From: Candidatus Aalborgicola lynettensis | GTDB taxonomy: Bacteria; Pseudomonadota; Gammaproteobacteria; Burkholderiales; Burkholderiaceae_C | Reading direction: 5' to 3' | Assembly: GCA_016719405.1 (NCBI GenBank) | Contig: JADJZE010000001.1 | Coordinates: 930,001-994,000, forward strand | Length of the DNA stretch: 64,000 nt | Part shown: positions 8,218-17,310 of the stretch, piece by piece | Layout of the letters: the number at the start of each line of letters is the position of its first letter | Position numbering within the stretch: the stretch's first letter is position 1 | Translations under genes and position numbers: made by a program | The notes under the pieces: generated by a model | Told to the model about the DNA's origin: nothing | Database searches by the model: none | What the model saw: the letters and a program-made list of their open reading frames with translations, nothing else

Positions 8218-9632
8218 TGGCGCGATTGACGTTGACCGCCCGGCTGACCCTGCTCTTTGCAGTGGGCGCAAGTACGGTGCTGCTGGTTTTGGGATGGTTG
8301 ACCGGCATTGCGATTGACCGGCATTTTGAACAGCAGGACCTGGATGCACTGGCCGGCAAGATGCAGTTGGCTCAGCACACCATTGCGCGCGTGAGTACGC
8401 GGTCGGAGTTGGATGCCCTGAAGTCGCAATTGAACGACGCGCTCATCGGCCATCACGACCTGGTGGTGCAAGTGCTGGGCCCCAACGGGGATGTGCTGCT
8501 GGCCTCTGCCGGGGTTCACTTTCCCCGCGAGTGGTTGGCGCACGCGCCAGCCACCCCGGCGGAGGCGTTGTTCCAATGGTCGCAGGGCGGGCGCAGTTTT
8601 CGCGGCATGGCACTGGCAATACCCACCGCGATACCGCATTGGCAGCCATTGGTCGTTGCCGTTGCGGTGGATATTGCGCACCACACCGAATTCACCCGCA
8701 GCCTGATGCGGGCCTTGTGGGTGTTTGTAGCCTGTGCGGCGTTGGCGACCGGGGTGTTGGGGTGGTTGGCGGCCAGCCGGGGGCTGGCGCCCCTGCGCAC
8801 CATGCGGGACAAGGCTGCTGCGGTCACGGCACACCACCTCCATCAGCGCCTGCCGGTGGATGCGGTACCGCCAGAATTGGCCGAATTGGCCACGTCATTG
8901 AATGAAATGCTGGCGCGCCTGGAGGATGCTTTTCGCCGTTTGTCCGATTTTTCATCGGACATTGCCCACGAACTTCGCACGCCGGTCAGCAACCTGATGA
9001 CCGAAACCCAGGTGGCACTGTCGCGCCCCCGGGACGCGGCCAGCTACCGTGCCACCCTGGAGTCCAACGCCGAAGAATATGAACGGCTGGCGCGCATGAT
9101 CTCCGACATGCTGTTTCTCGCCAAAGCCGAATACGGCCAAATGTCGGACTGGGTTGCCGAACACGGTGAATCGGTCCACCTGGCGCAGGAAGTGCGCGAT
9201 TTGTTTGAGTTTTATGAGGCGCTGGCCGAGGAAAAAGGCATTCACCTGGACCTGCTGGGCACTTGCAGTGTCTGGGGCGATCGGTTGATGCTGCGCCGCG
9301 CCGTGAGCAACTTGTTGTCCAACGCCTTGCGGTACACGCCACGTGCCGGCACGGTGCGGGTGTGTTTGTCGGAATTGGACGGAATTTGCACCTTGACGGT
9401 AGAAAACCCAGGCCCCACCATACCCGCGCACCAGTTGGCGCGCGTGTTTGAACGATTCTTTCGCGCCGACCCGTCGCGCCAGCAAGCCACGGGCGAGGGC
9501 ACCGGTTTGGGGCTGGCCATTACGCAGGCCATCGTACACGCCCATCAAGGACAGGTTTCTGTATTTTCCGAGGCTGGGAAAACCCGTTTCTCGATACAGC
9601 TTGCGCAAGCTCCCGGCAGAACAAATGTATAG
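8214..9632 (+). CDS. Heavy-metal sensor histidine kinase, CusS/CopS type
   Basis: A 472-residue membrane sensor kinase. There is an N-terminal helix (about 10-32), a periplasmic sensing region (about 35-160), a second helix (about 165-185), HAMP (about 187-240), the HisKA H-box SSDIAHELRTPVSN with His252, and an HATPase domain with N-box NLLSNALRYTP and G-boxes ending GTGLGLAITQAI. The size and layout match the heavy-metal sensor kinase family. It would sense metal in the periplasm and phosphorylate the regulator encoded immediately upstream (four-base overlap). It converges on the ABC permease gene ending at 9729. Confidence 0.92.
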   Translation: MMARLTLTARLTLLFAVGASTVLLVLGWLTGIAIDRHFEQQDLDALAGKMQLAQHTIARVSTRSELDALKSQLNDALIGHHDLVVQVLGPNGDVLLASAGVHFPREWLAHAPATPAEALFQWSQGGRSFRGMALAIPTAIPHWQPLVVAVAVDIAHHTEFTRSLMRALWVFVACAALATGVLGWLAASRGLAPLRTMRDKAAAVTAHHLHQRLPVDAVPPELAELATSLNEMLARLEDAFRRLSDFSSDIAHELRTPVSNLMTETQVALSRPRDAASYRATLESNAEEYERLARMISDMLFLAKAEYGQMSDWVAEHGESVHLAQEVRDLFEFYEALAEEKGIHLDLLGTCSVWGDRLMLRRAVSNLLSNALRYTPRAGTVRVCLSELDGICTLTVENPGPTIPAHQLARVFERFFRADPSRQQATGEGTGLGLAITQAIVHAHQGQVSVFSEAGKTRFSIQLAQAPGRTNV

Positions 9633-9728
9633 AACTTGACATTGTGTCCCGTCCTCCCCGATTGATGCGGACTGGCCCGTTTCAGGAACTCGAATTGGCG
9701 GTGAGCGGTTTGCCACCCTGATTCGGCC

Positions 9729-10598
9729 CTACGCCAGCACCTTGCGCAGCCCATAACTCAGCGCATCCACCAGCGCCACCAGCGCCAGCATGGCCAGCAG
9801 CACGGTGCTGGTTTCGCCCATTTGGAACAGGCCCATGTGAAAAGCCAGCATCTGGCCCAGGCCACCGGCACCGACCACACCCAGCACGGCGGCAGCGCGG
9901 ATGTTGTTTTCCCAGCGGTACAGGGTGTAGCTCAGCAGTTGCGGCAGCACCTGCACCAAGGTGGCGTACAACAACACACGCAGCTCCCCCACCCCGCGCA
10001 CGCGCAGCGCAAAGGCAGGGCCGGGCGGGGCGTTTTCCAAGCTTTCGGCAAACAGGCGGCCCAGCACGCCTGCGGTGTGCAGGGCCAGGGCCAGCGTGCC
10101 GGCAAACGGCCCCAGGCCCACCGCAATCAACAGCAGCGCGGCCCACACCAGCTCGGGCGTGCTGCGCAATGCGTTGAGCAGCAGCCGGGTGGCGCCGCGC
10201 CAGCGTGCTGCATCGTGCGCGTGGGTGCGCGCGGCGGGCAGTGCCAGCGCCAGGCCCAGCAGCGCCGCCAGCAGAGTGCCCAAGGCCGACATGGCCAGCG
10301 TTTCCAGCGTGGCCTGCAGCACCTTGTGCAGGAACACCGGGGTGGCGACCGGGTGCAGCAGTTCGCCCATGAAGCGGCCCATGCGCGCCAACGCGTCCCA
10401 CGAGGCAAATTGCGCCCACTGCAGATTGAGCGTGGCAAAACTGGCGATGACCAGCACCAACACGGCAAAGGTCAGCCAGCACGCCTTGCAGCGGGCGTCA
10501 AACAAGGGCGGCGGCAGTTGGTGCGGTGGTGCTGCGTGCGGCGGCTGGGGTGACGGCAGGCTGTCGTCCTGCGTGCGGTGTGTTGTCATGTGCCGCAC
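9729..10598 (-). CDS. PhnE-type ABC permease, distal copy
   Basis: A 289-residue inner-membrane permease of the phosphonate/phosphite transporter type. It has a Pro-rich N-terminus, a first helix at about 40-60, then the binding-protein-dependent permease domain with an EAA-like loop (ELRVLLYATLVQVLPQLLSY) and the pattern GVVGAGGLGQMLAFHM near the C-terminus. It starts one base after the upstream permease gene ends, so the importer probably uses a heterodimer of two related permeases. Substrate cannot be read from the permease; see the binding protein at 12410-13276. Confidence 0.87.
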   Translation of the reverse strand: MRHMTTHRTQDDSLPSPQPPHAAPPHQLPPPLFDARCKACWLTFAVLVLVIASFATLNLQWAQFASWDALARMGRFMGELLHPVATPVFLHKVLQATLETLAMSALGTLLAALLGLALALPAARTHAHDAARWRGATRLLLNALRSTPELVWAALLLIAVGLGPFAGTLALALHTAGVLGRLFAESLENAPPGPAFALRVRGVGELRVLLYATLVQVLPQLLSYTLYRWENNIRAAAVLGVVGAGGLGQMLAFHMGLFQMGETSTVLLAMLALVALVDALSYGLRKVLA

Positions 10599-10599
10599 C

Positions 10600-11466
10600 T
10601 CACGCCAGGTTCTTGCGCAGCGCCGCGCTCATGCGGTCGGCCAGCCACACCAGCAGCATGAAGACCAGCAAAATGCTGGCCACCTCGGAGCCGTTGAACA
10701 TCTTCATGGACGAGTCCATCAGCTGGCCCAGGCCCCCGGCCCCCACAAAGCCCAGCACCGCGCTGGAGCGGATGGCGCACTCCCAGCGGTACACGGTGTA
10801 GCTGGTCAGCTCGGCGGCGTTTTGGGGCAGCAGGCCGTAGAAGAAGGCTTGCAGGCGGCCCGCACCATTGCGCATCAGGCTGTGGGTGGCGTGGGTGTCG
10901 CCGCTTTCCAGAATGTCGGCGTACACCTTGCCCAGCATGCCGCTGTAGGTGAGTGCAATGGCCAGCACGCCCGAAGTCGGCCCCAGGCCCACCACCCGCA
11001 CAAACACCAGCGCCCACACCAGTTCAGGAACGCTGCGCAGCACCAGCAGCAGCCAGCGCACGCCCTGGCGCAGCACACCCGGCCCCACGGCCATGCGCCC
11101 CGCCAGGCCCGAGAGCGACAGCACCCGCACCGACAGCAGCGACAAGGGAATGGCCAGCAACAAAGCCAGCGTCAAACCCGCAGTTGCCATGGCCACGGTA
11201 CGCCAGGTTTCCTGCAGCAGCAGGGTCAAAAAGTCAGCATCCGTGCGCGGCGGGAAGAAGTCCCCCACAAAATGCAGCGCAGGGGTCAAGGCACCGGGCT
11301 CGGCCAGCAACCAAGGTTTGAATTCGGTCAAATTTCCCATGGGCCACAGCAACGCCAGGCCTGCCAGCGTCCAGAACAGGCGCGTGCGCCACGCCGGGTC
11401 GCGCAGGGGGACAGTCGGGGGCATCACAACCGCTGCAGACATGGTGTTGAGGGGGGCATGAGGCAT
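10600..11466 (-). CDS. PhnE-type ABC permease, proximal copy
   Basis: A 288-residue membrane permease paralogous to the next gene. It has a first helix at about 30-45, a periplasmic segment, then the permease domain with GLTLALLLAIPLSLLSVRVL and a conserved C-terminal GFVGAGGLGQLMDSSMKMF, close to GVVGAGGLGQ in the partner. It lies 21 bases downstream of the ATPase gene and one base before the second permease, within a tight four-gene minus-strand operon. Predicted role: one half of the channel of a periplasmic-binding-protein-dependent oxyanion importer. Confidence 0.87.
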   Translation of the reverse strand: MPHAPLNTMSAAVVMPPTVPLRDPAWRTRLFWTLAGLALLWPMGNLTEFKPWLLAEPGALTPALHFVGDFFPPRTDADFLTLLLQETWRTVAMATAGLTLALLLAIPLSLLSVRVLSLSGLAGRMAVGPGVLRQGVRWLLLVLRSVPELVWALVFVRVVGLGPTSGVLAIALTYSGMLGKVYADILESGDTHATHSLMRNGAGRLQAFFYGLLPQNAAELTSYTVYRWECAIRSSAVLGFVGAGGLGQLMDSSMKMFNGSEVASILLVFMLLVWLADRMSAALRKNLA

Positions 11467-11487
11467 GGCGCGGCGCGTCGGCAGCCC

Positions 11488-12324
11488 TCAGCGGCAGTGC
11501 ATCACCACCGGGGCCGGGCCGCTGGGAAAGTCCTCAGGCGCGGGGGCCGCAGCAGGACCGGTCAACTCATGCAGGTGCTGCGCATACAGCGCCTGCAAAT
11601 GCGCCGGAGTGACCTCGGCGGCGCTCAGGTCAAACGCCACGGTGCCGTCGCGCAAACCGACGATGCGCGGAAAGTGGGCCAGCGCCATCTCTACATGGTG
11701 CAGCGTAGCCACCAATGTCGCACCGCGCGTGCGGGCCGCACCGGTCAGGGCACCCAGCGCCTGGCGGGCGCGGCTGGGGTCCAGCGCCGACAGGGGTTCG
11801 TCCACCAGCCACAAACTGGCCTGCGACACCAGCGCGCGGGCCAAACCCACCCGCTGGCGCTCGCCGCCGGAGATGCGGTCCACCCGCTCAAACAGCTTGC
11901 TGCTGAGGTCAAACGCGGCCAGCACCTGGTGCGCCAGCGCAATGTCTTGCGGGTAAAACAGGCTGTGCAGGCTGGCCCACAGGCTCTCGTGCGGCAAGCG
12001 CCCGGCGAGCACGGCCGTCACCACCCGCTGGCGCGGCGGCAGCGGCGGCACCTGGGGGGCCAGAAACAGCGCTTTGCGCAGCCCTTGCAAGGCGCGGCGG
12101 CGCAAGCGCCAAGGGTCTTGCCCGTCCAGTAGCACTGTGCCTGCAGTGGGCTGCAGCGCACAGGCCATCAGGTGCAGCAGCGTGGTTTTGCCCGCGCCCG
12201 AGGGGCCGATGATGGCCAACTGCTCACCGGCACGCACCTCCAGGCTGACGGCGCGCACGGCGGCGTCAGCACCCGGCTTGGCAGAAGGGTGGTGGCCGGT
12301 GGCGGCTTGCAGCGCGATTTTCAT
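11488..12324 (-). CDS. PhnC-like ABC transporter ATPase
   Basis: A 278-residue ABC ATPase. Walker A is GPSGAGKTTLLHLMA (about residues 44-58), the signature is RISGGERQRVGLARAL, and Walker B is LWLVDEPLSALD. It belongs to the phosphonate-type import ATPases. The start at 12324 (MKIALQAATG) is chosen because the longer frame upstream reads through a dispersed palindromic repeat (12331-12395). It powers the two permeases encoded immediately downstream. The repeat lies between this gene and the binding-protein gene and could affect their relative expression. Confidence 0.9.
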   Translation of the reverse strand: MKIALQAATGHHPSAKPGADAAVRAVSLEVRAGEQLAIIGPSGAGKTTLLHLMACALQPTAGTVLLDGQDPWRLRRRALQGLRKALFLAPQVPPLPPRQRVVTAVLAGRLPHESLWASLHSLFYPQDIALAHQVLAAFDLSSKLFERVDRISGGERQRVGLARALVSQASLWLVDEPLSALDPSRARQALGALTGAARTRGATLVATLHHVEMALAHFPRIVGLRDGTVAFDLSAAEVTPAHLQALYAQHLHELTGPAAAPAPEDFPSGPAPVVMHCR

Positions 12325-12330
12325 ATGCCA

Positions 12331-12395
12331 AATAAGCCCTTTGCGCACGCTGGATGTGCGCAAGCAGCTATCAAAACAATAGCATTTTGCTTGCA
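12331..12395. repeat. Dispersed palindromic repeat, intergenic copy 1
   Basis: An inverted repeat TTGCGCAC-7 nt-GTGCGCAA (12341-12363) followed by AGCAGCTATCAAAACAATAG. The same arms and AT-rich flank recur at 17311, 24120, 38851, 44340, 59631, 61484 and 62819. Here it separates the binding-protein and ATPase genes of one operon. Function unknown; a folded mRNA spacer is possible. Confidence 0.8.
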
Positions 12396-12409
12396 AATAT
12401 CGCCACGAC

Positions 12410-13276
12410 TCACTTCAGCAGCCCCGCACTGCGGGCGGCCTGTTCGATGCCCTGGTAGTTCTCGGGCTTCGTGGCGATGAAGCGGGTGGCGCGCTGCAGC
12501 GCCAAAATCTCTTTGCCCTCGGGCGTGCTGGCGTCCAGGTTCAAAAAGGCCTGGGTCAGCTTCTCGCGCTGCGCTGCGGGCATGTCGGCGTGCACGGTCC
12601 AGTTGTAGTCAAAGTAGCCGGGGGTGGTGTAGAACACTTTCACCTTGGCCGTGTCCACCTTGCCCTCGGTCACAAACTTTTCCCACACCGAGGCGTTCAG
12701 CGCCCCGGCTTCGACCTTGCCAGCGGCCACGGCGGCAATGGTGGCATCGTGCGCCCCCGAAAAAGCCACCCGTTTGAAGTCTTTGTCGGGGTCGATCTGG
12801 GCTTGCAGCAAATAGCTGCGCGGCATCAGGTGGCCGGAGGTGCTTGAGGCTGAGCCGAAGCTCACGCTCTTGCCCTTGAGGTCGGCCAGGGTTTTGATAG
12901 CCGGGCTGCTGGTGATGAAGACCGAGCGAAACTGCGCGTCCTCAGAGCGCTGCACCAGCGGCACCGCTTTGCCGCCGGAGCGCACGTTGGCCTGCACAAA
13001 GGTGAAACCGCCAAACCAGGCCAGATCGACCTGTTTGTTGGCCAGCGCCTCCACGGCGGCGGCGTAGTCCGTGACCGGGGTGAATTCCACTGGCCGGCCC
13101 AGCGCCTTTTCCAGGTATTTGACCAGCGGTGCGGCCTTGCGCGCCAGTTCGGTGGGCGACTCGTCGGGGATGGCGGTGACCTTGAACACGGCCTGCGCCT
13201 GCGCGGCCAGGCTGGAGACGGCAAGCAGAACTGGCAACAGGGCACGCACGATGCCCAGGGAAGAAAAATTCAACAT
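12410..13276 (-). CDS. PhnD-like binding protein, putative selenate ABC importer
   Basis: A 288-residue periplasmic binding protein with a signal peptide (cleavage near SSLAAQAQA) and the PhnD/PtxB-type fold: KVTAIPDESPTELARKAAPL at the start of the mature part, VDLAWFGGFTF, and a Ser/Thr-rich oxyanion loop SFGSASSTSGHLMPRSYLL. From memory, a subfamily with this look is named putative selenate ABC transporter binding protein because it sits beside selD; this was not checked by search. It is the first gene of the importer operon and is divergent, across 75 bases, from senB-selD, which supports selenium-oxyanion uptake. Phosphite or phosphonate remain alternatives. Confidence 0.75.
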   Translation of the reverse strand: MLNFSSLGIVRALLPVLLAVSSLAAQAQAVFKVTAIPDESPTELARKAAPLVKYLEKALGRPVEFTPVTDYAAAVEALANKQVDLAWFGGFTFVQANVRSGGKAVPLVQRSEDAQFRSVFITSSPAIKTLADLKGKSVSFGSASSTSGHLMPRSYLLQAQIDPDKDFKRVAFSGAHDATIAAVAAGKVEAGALNASVWEKFVTEGKVDTAKVKVFYTTPGYFDYNWTVHADMPAAQREKLTQAFLNLDASTPEGKEILALQRATRFIATKPENYQGIEQAARSAGLLK

Positions 13277-13351
13277 AAACACCTCGATAAACAAAAATGA
13301 GAGGGGGGTATTAGACTTGAATTTATTTACACCCGCTGACGCCTCACCCCA

Positions 13352-14344
13352 ATGCCCTCCCCCCGCGTCCTCATCATCAGCCCCTCTGCCTCTGCCGCTG
13401 CCAACAATGGCAATTGGCACACCGCGTGGCGTTGGTCGCAGATGTTGCACCCGGCTTTTGATGCCACGATTGCCCGGCATTGGAATGGCGACCCCTTTGA
13501 CGTGATGCTGGCCCTGCACGCCCGCCGCTCGGCCGATTCCATTGCCCGCTGGGCGCAGGCCCACGGCGCTTCGAACAACGCGCCAGCTTTGGGCGTGGTG
13601 CTCACAGGCACCGATTTGTACCGCGACATCCAGACGGACGCTGCCGCCCAAGCATCCTTGCGTTACGCCAGCCAGTTGGTGGTGTTGCAGGAGTGCGGCG
13701 CACAGGCCCTGCCGGTGGAGTTGCGCCCCAAAACGCGGGTGATTTTTCAGTCCACGGCGGCGCAAGCGGCGCTACCCAAACCCTTTGATGCGCTGCGGGT
13801 GGTGATGGTGGGGCATTTGCGTGACGAAAAATCGCCCCAAACCCTGATGCAAGCAGCGCGCATCCTCAAAGGGCACGCGGATGTTTTGATTGAGCACATT
13901 GGTGATGCGCTGGAGCCCGATTTGGGCGCACAAGCCAGTGCCTGCATGGCAGACTGCCCGCAGTACCGCTGGCTGGGCGGCCTGGCGCATTTGGAGGCGC
14001 TGCAAAAAATAGCCCAGGCCCATGTGCTGGTGCACACCAGCCGCATGGAGGGCGGGGCACATGTGATTCTGGAGGCGGTGTGCAGCGGCACGCCGGTGCT
14101 GGCATCCCACATTCCCGGCAACGTAGGCATGCTGGGGGCCGACTATGGCGGCTACTTTGCGCTGGGCGACGCGCAGCAGCTGGCGGATTTGCTGCTGCGT
14201 TGCCGTGTGGAACTCGGCCACCCCCACGGTCTTTACAAGCAGTTATCCCAACAATGCGCCCTGCGCGCGCCCTTGTTTTCACCCGCCACCGAGCAAGCCG
14301 CTGTGCGGGCTCTGGTCAACGATTTATTGCATGCAAACCCCTGA
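13352..14344 (+). CDS. senB: Selenosugar synthase SenB, glycosyltransferase-like
   Basis: A 330-residue GT-B glycosyltransferase-like protein. The N-terminal half has VLIISPSASAAANNGNWHTA, HARRSADSI and VVLTGTDLYRDI; the C-terminal half has VVMVGHLRDEKSP and the donor-binding region VLVHTSRMEGGAHVILEAV. These match, from memory, the family first described as a selenium-linked glycosyltransferase and later shown to be SenB, which joins selenophosphate-derived selenium to a UDP-sugar in selenoneine biosynthesis. It overlaps the selD fusion by 14 bases and is divergent from the putative selenate importer. No SenA (EgtB-like) gene is seen in the window. Confidence 0.82.
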   Translation: MPSPRVLIISPSASAAANNGNWHTAWRWSQMLHPAFDATIARHWNGDPFDVMLALHARRSADSIARWAQAHGASNNAPALGVVLTGTDLYRDIQTDAAAQASLRYASQLVVLQECGAQALPVELRPKTRVIFQSTAAQAALPKPFDALRVVMVGHLRDEKSPQTLMQAARILKGHADVLIEHIGDALEPDLGAQASACMADCPQYRWLGGLAHLEALQKIAQAHVLVHTSRMEGGAHVILEAVCSGTPVLASHIPGNVGMLGADYGGYFALGDAQQLADLLLRCRVELGHPHGLYKQLSQQCALRAPLFSPATEQAAVRALVNDLLHANP

Positions 14345-16640
14345 ACAACCCATTCTTCGCGACATCGTTCTGGTCGGCGGCGGCCACAGCCATGTGGGGG
14401 TGATTAAAAGTTTTGGCATGCAGCCCCTGCCCGGTGTGCGCCTGACAGTCATTTGCACCGACGTGCACACGCCCTACTCCGGCATGTTGCCGGGTTACGT
14501 GGCCGGGCATTACGACTATGACGCGGTCCACATCGACCTGAGCCGCCTGGCCGTGTTTGCCGGTGCGCGCCTGTACCGCGACGAGGTCATCGGGCTGGAC
14601 CGCGCCAACCGCAAGGTGCTGTGCCGCAACCGCCCGCCAGTGCCTTATGACGTGTTGTCCATCAACACCGGCTCCACGCCCCAGCTGCACGATGTGCCGG
14701 GCGCTTTGGAAAACGCCATTGCCGTCAAACCCATCACCCGCTTCAACGCGCGCTGGCTGGCGCTGCTAAACCGGGTGCAAAAGCACGCTGGCAAGACCAC
14801 GGTAGCGGTGGTGGGCGCGGGTGCGGGCGGGGTGGAGCTGCTGCTGGCCATGCAATACCGCCTGCGCCAGGAACTGCGCACGCTGGGGCGCAACCCGGAT
14901 GAGCTGGTGTTTCACCTGTTCACCAACAACGCGCATATCTTGCCCACCCACAACCCGCGCGTGCGCAAAACGTTTGATGCGGTACTGGCCGCGCGCGGCG
15001 TGCAAGTGCACCGCCATGCCGCAGTCACCCAGGTCGCCCAGGGACAGCTGCAAACGGCATCGGGCCAAGTGGTGGAGGCTGACGAAATAGTCTGGGTCAC
15101 CCGCGCCGGGGGTGCCGCGTGGCTAAAAGACACCGGACTGGCGCTGGATGCAGATGGTTTTATCCAGGTCAGCGACACCCTGCAAACCGTGACCGACCCC
15201 GCCATTTTTGCCGCAGGCGACATTGCCAGCATGGTGAACCATCCGCTGGAAAAAGCCGGCGTGTTTGCCGTGCGCCAAGGCCCGCCGCTGGCACAAAACC
15301 TGCGCCTGCGTGTGCAGGGCGCGCCGCTCAAGCCCTACCACCCGCAGCGGCGCTGGCTGGCGCTGATTAGCACCGGTGACCAGTACGCCGTGGCCTCACG
15401 CGGCTGGTTGGGCTTTGCCGGGGCCTGGGTGTGGCGCTGGAAAGACCACATCGACCGCACGTTCATGCGCAAGTTTCAGGACCTGGAGCCGATGGATGCA
15501 CGGCCCGCGCAGGCGGCTTCGGCGAGTGGTTCGGGTGCACACGGTGTAGCGGGCGCGGTGCAACTCACATCCGAAGAATCGCTGCAAGCCATCTCCGCCA
15601 TCGCCATGCGCTGCGGCGGCTGCGGTGCCAAGGTGGGGGCCACCGTGCTGTCGCGCGCTTTAAGCCAATTGCACCCGGTGCAGCGCGACGATGTGCTCAT
15701 CGGCCTGCGCGACCCCGACGACGCGGCCGTGGTGCGCGTGCCGCCGGGCAAGGCCATGGTGCATTCGGTGGACTTCTTCCGATCGTTCATCGACGACCCC
15801 TACCTGTTCGGCAAGGTCGCCGCCAACCACGCGCTGGGCGACATCTGGGCCATGGGCGCGCAGGCGCAGTCGGCCACAGCCATTGCCACCGTGCCCTCGG
15901 GGCTGGAGAGCAAGGTGGAAGACGTGTTGTTCCAGATGATGACCGGCGCGCTCGAAGTGTTGAACGAAGCCCACTGCGCCCTGGTGGGCGGCCACACGGG
16001 CGAAGGTAAAGAGTTGGCGCTGGGCTTTGCCGTCAATGGCCTGATTGATGATGACCCGGCGCAGATTTTGCGCAAAAACGGCATGCGCGCGGGCGATGTG
16101 CTGGTGCTCACCAAACCCATTGGCACCGGCACCCTGTTTGCCGCCCACGCCCGCCTGGCCGCCAAAGGGCGCTGGGTGGACGCGGCGCTGCAGTCCATGG
16201 TGCTGTCCAACCAAAAGGGCGCGCAATGCCTGCGCGAATTCGGTGCCACCGCCTGCACCGACCTGACCGGCTTTGGCCTGCTGGGCCACTTGGTGGAGAT
16301 GACACGCCCCTCGGGTGTGGACGCCGAGATCGATTTGGCCGCGCTGCCCTTGCTCGACGGTGCGCAGAAGTGTGTGGAGAAAGGCATCGTCAGCTCCCTG
16401 CAAAGCGTCAACGTGCGCCTGCGCCGCGCCCTGCGCAACCAGGAGGCGATGGTGCATCACCCCCGTTATCCGCTTATTTTTGACCCGCAAACAGCAGGTG
16501 GCCTGCTGGCCAGTGTGCCGCCTGACCGGGCACAAGACTGCATTGCGGCGCTGCGGGCGCTGGGTTATGGCCACACGGCGGCGATTGGGCGCGTGCGGGA
16601 GCAAAGTGATGCGCTGGAGCCGATTACGCTGCGGGGCTGA
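14331..16640 (+). CDS. selD: FAD oxidoreductase/selenide, water dikinase fusion
   Basis: A 769-residue two-domain protein. Residues 1 to about 380 form an NDH-2-like pyridine nucleotide-disulphide oxidoreductase with FAD site IVLVGGGHSHVGV, NAD site VAVVGAGAGGVELLL and the conserved FAAGDIASM. Residues about 425-769 are a complete SelD domain starting at RCGGCGAKVG (catalytic Cys and Lys) with ALVGGHTGEGKELALGF. SelD makes selenophosphate from selenide and ATP; the oxidoreductase half may supply reduced selenium. The start at 14331 overlaps senB and gives the canonical N-terminus. The product would feed SenB, and Sec-tRNA or selenouridine if those genes exist elsewhere. Confidence 0.9.
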   Translation: MQTPEQPILRDIVLVGGGHSHVGVIKSFGMQPLPGVRLTVICTDVHTPYSGMLPGYVAGHYDYDAVHIDLSRLAVFAGARLYRDEVIGLDRANRKVLCRNRPPVPYDVLSINTGSTPQLHDVPGALENAIAVKPITRFNARWLALLNRVQKHAGKTTVAVVGAGAGGVELLLAMQYRLRQELRTLGRNPDELVFHLFTNNAHILPTHNPRVRKTFDAVLAARGVQVHRHAAVTQVAQGQLQTASGQVVEADEIVWVTRAGGAAWLKDTGLALDADGFIQVSDTLQTVTDPAIFAAGDIASMVNHPLEKAGVFAVRQGPPLAQNLRLRVQGAPLKPYHPQRRWLALISTGDQYAVASRGWLGFAGAWVWRWKDHIDRTFMRKFQDLEPMDARPAQAASASGSGAHGVAGAVQLTSEESLQAISAIAMRCGGCGAKVGATVLSRALSQLHPVQRDDVLIGLRDPDDAAVVRVPPGKAMVHSVDFFRSFIDDPYLFGKVAANHALGDIWAMGAQAQSATAIATVPSGLESKVEDVLFQMMTGALEVLNEAHCALVGGHTGEGKELALGFAVNGLIDDDPAQILRKNGMRAGDVLVLTKPIGTGTLFAAHARLAAKGRWVDAALQSMVLSNQKGAQCLREFGATACTDLTGFGLLGHLVEMTRPSGVDAEIDLAALPLLDGAQKCVEKGIVSSLQSVNVRLRRALRNQEAMVHHPRYPLIFDPQTAGGLLASVPPDRAQDCIAALRALGYGHTAAIGRVREQSDALEPITLRG

Positions 16641-16762
16641 ACATGTTTTGCGGGCGTGCAGCGCAACTTGATCGATCCTGCGGCAGCACGGGCTAAGGCG
16701 GCCGATACGCAACGACCCCGCCTGTGGTAGAACGCCACTTTCAGCCTGCGAAGCCCTCCACC

Positions 16763-17299
16763 ATGACGCCTGGAATGGCGCCGACGACGAGCGCCGCCGC
16801 ATTGGGCTACCTTGGCGCCCAGGCCGAACTCGGCCTGCTGCTGGTGCAGGGCGTTCACGTTCCCAAGGACGGGCCCACCGGGTTGCGGCTGGTGCAAGAC
16901 GCCGCGCGCAAAGGCAACAGCTACGCCTGGTTCCTGCTGGGGCGTTTTTACTACGCGGGGCCGCTGCCGGTGGACTACGCCCAATCGGTGCAGGCCTACC
17001 GCACCGCCATTGCGCTGGGATACGGCCCTGCCCGCATGGCACTCACACCCCAGCTGCTGCGCCTGGCCACCCTGAGCCCCAAACCGGATGCAGCACAAAA
17101 AGACCAGGGCCTGGCCCGGTCTGGCGACGACGGCGCCATGCTGCGCCTGGCAGACCGCTACGCCGTCGGGCTGGGCCAGTTGCTGGAGAGCGGCGTGCTG
17201 CAGGAACCCGACGCCAAGGCCCGCGCGCGCCAGTGGTACCAACAAGCCGCCGAGGCCGACAACCCCATGGCGGTGCAGCGCCTGCGGGGCAAGCCTTGA
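16763..17299 (+). CDS. Sel1-like repeat protein
   Basis: A 178-residue protein with degenerate Sel1/TPR-like helical repeats: ALGYLGAQAELGLLLVQG, then a unit around YAWFLLGRFYYAGPLPVDYA and a last unit ending ARQWYQQAAEADNPMAVQRL. No signal peptide is visible. Sel1 repeats bind other proteins; the partner is unknown. The start at 16763 is preferred over a frame opening at 16724 because the repeats begin soon after it, though the first ten residues are uninformative. It stands alone between the selenium locus and a copy of the dispersed repeat. Confidence 0.6.
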   Translation: MTPGMAPTTSAAALGYLGAQAELGLLLVQGVHVPKDGPTGLRLVQDAARKGNSYAWFLLGRFYYAGPLPVDYAQSVQAYRTAIALGYGPARMALTPQLLRLATLSPKPDAAQKDQGLARSGDDGAMLRLADRYAVGLGQLLESGVLQEPDAKARARQWYQQAAEADNPMAVQRLRGKP

Positions 17300-17310
17300 A
17301 TCGTGGTGGA

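Noticed and set aside
9633..9728. Terminator between the sensor kinase and permease genes
   Set aside because: Only a weak imperfect GGTG/CACC hairpin without a T-run; not called.
9961..12132. A 723-codon open frame on the plus strand across the ABC importer genes
   Set aside because: It is antisense to four well-supported genes, rich in Gln/His/Arg from the GC-rich third positions of the other strand, and has no recognisable domain.
12889..12903. Repeat fragment TTTTGATAGC inside the binding-protein gene
   Set aside because: Ten matching bases only; the encoded AIKTLADLKG is usual for this protein family.
15600..15660. Selenocysteine codon in SelD
   Set aside because: The catalytic position is encoded by TGC (Cys) in CGGCGAK; no in-frame TGA and no need for a SECIS element.
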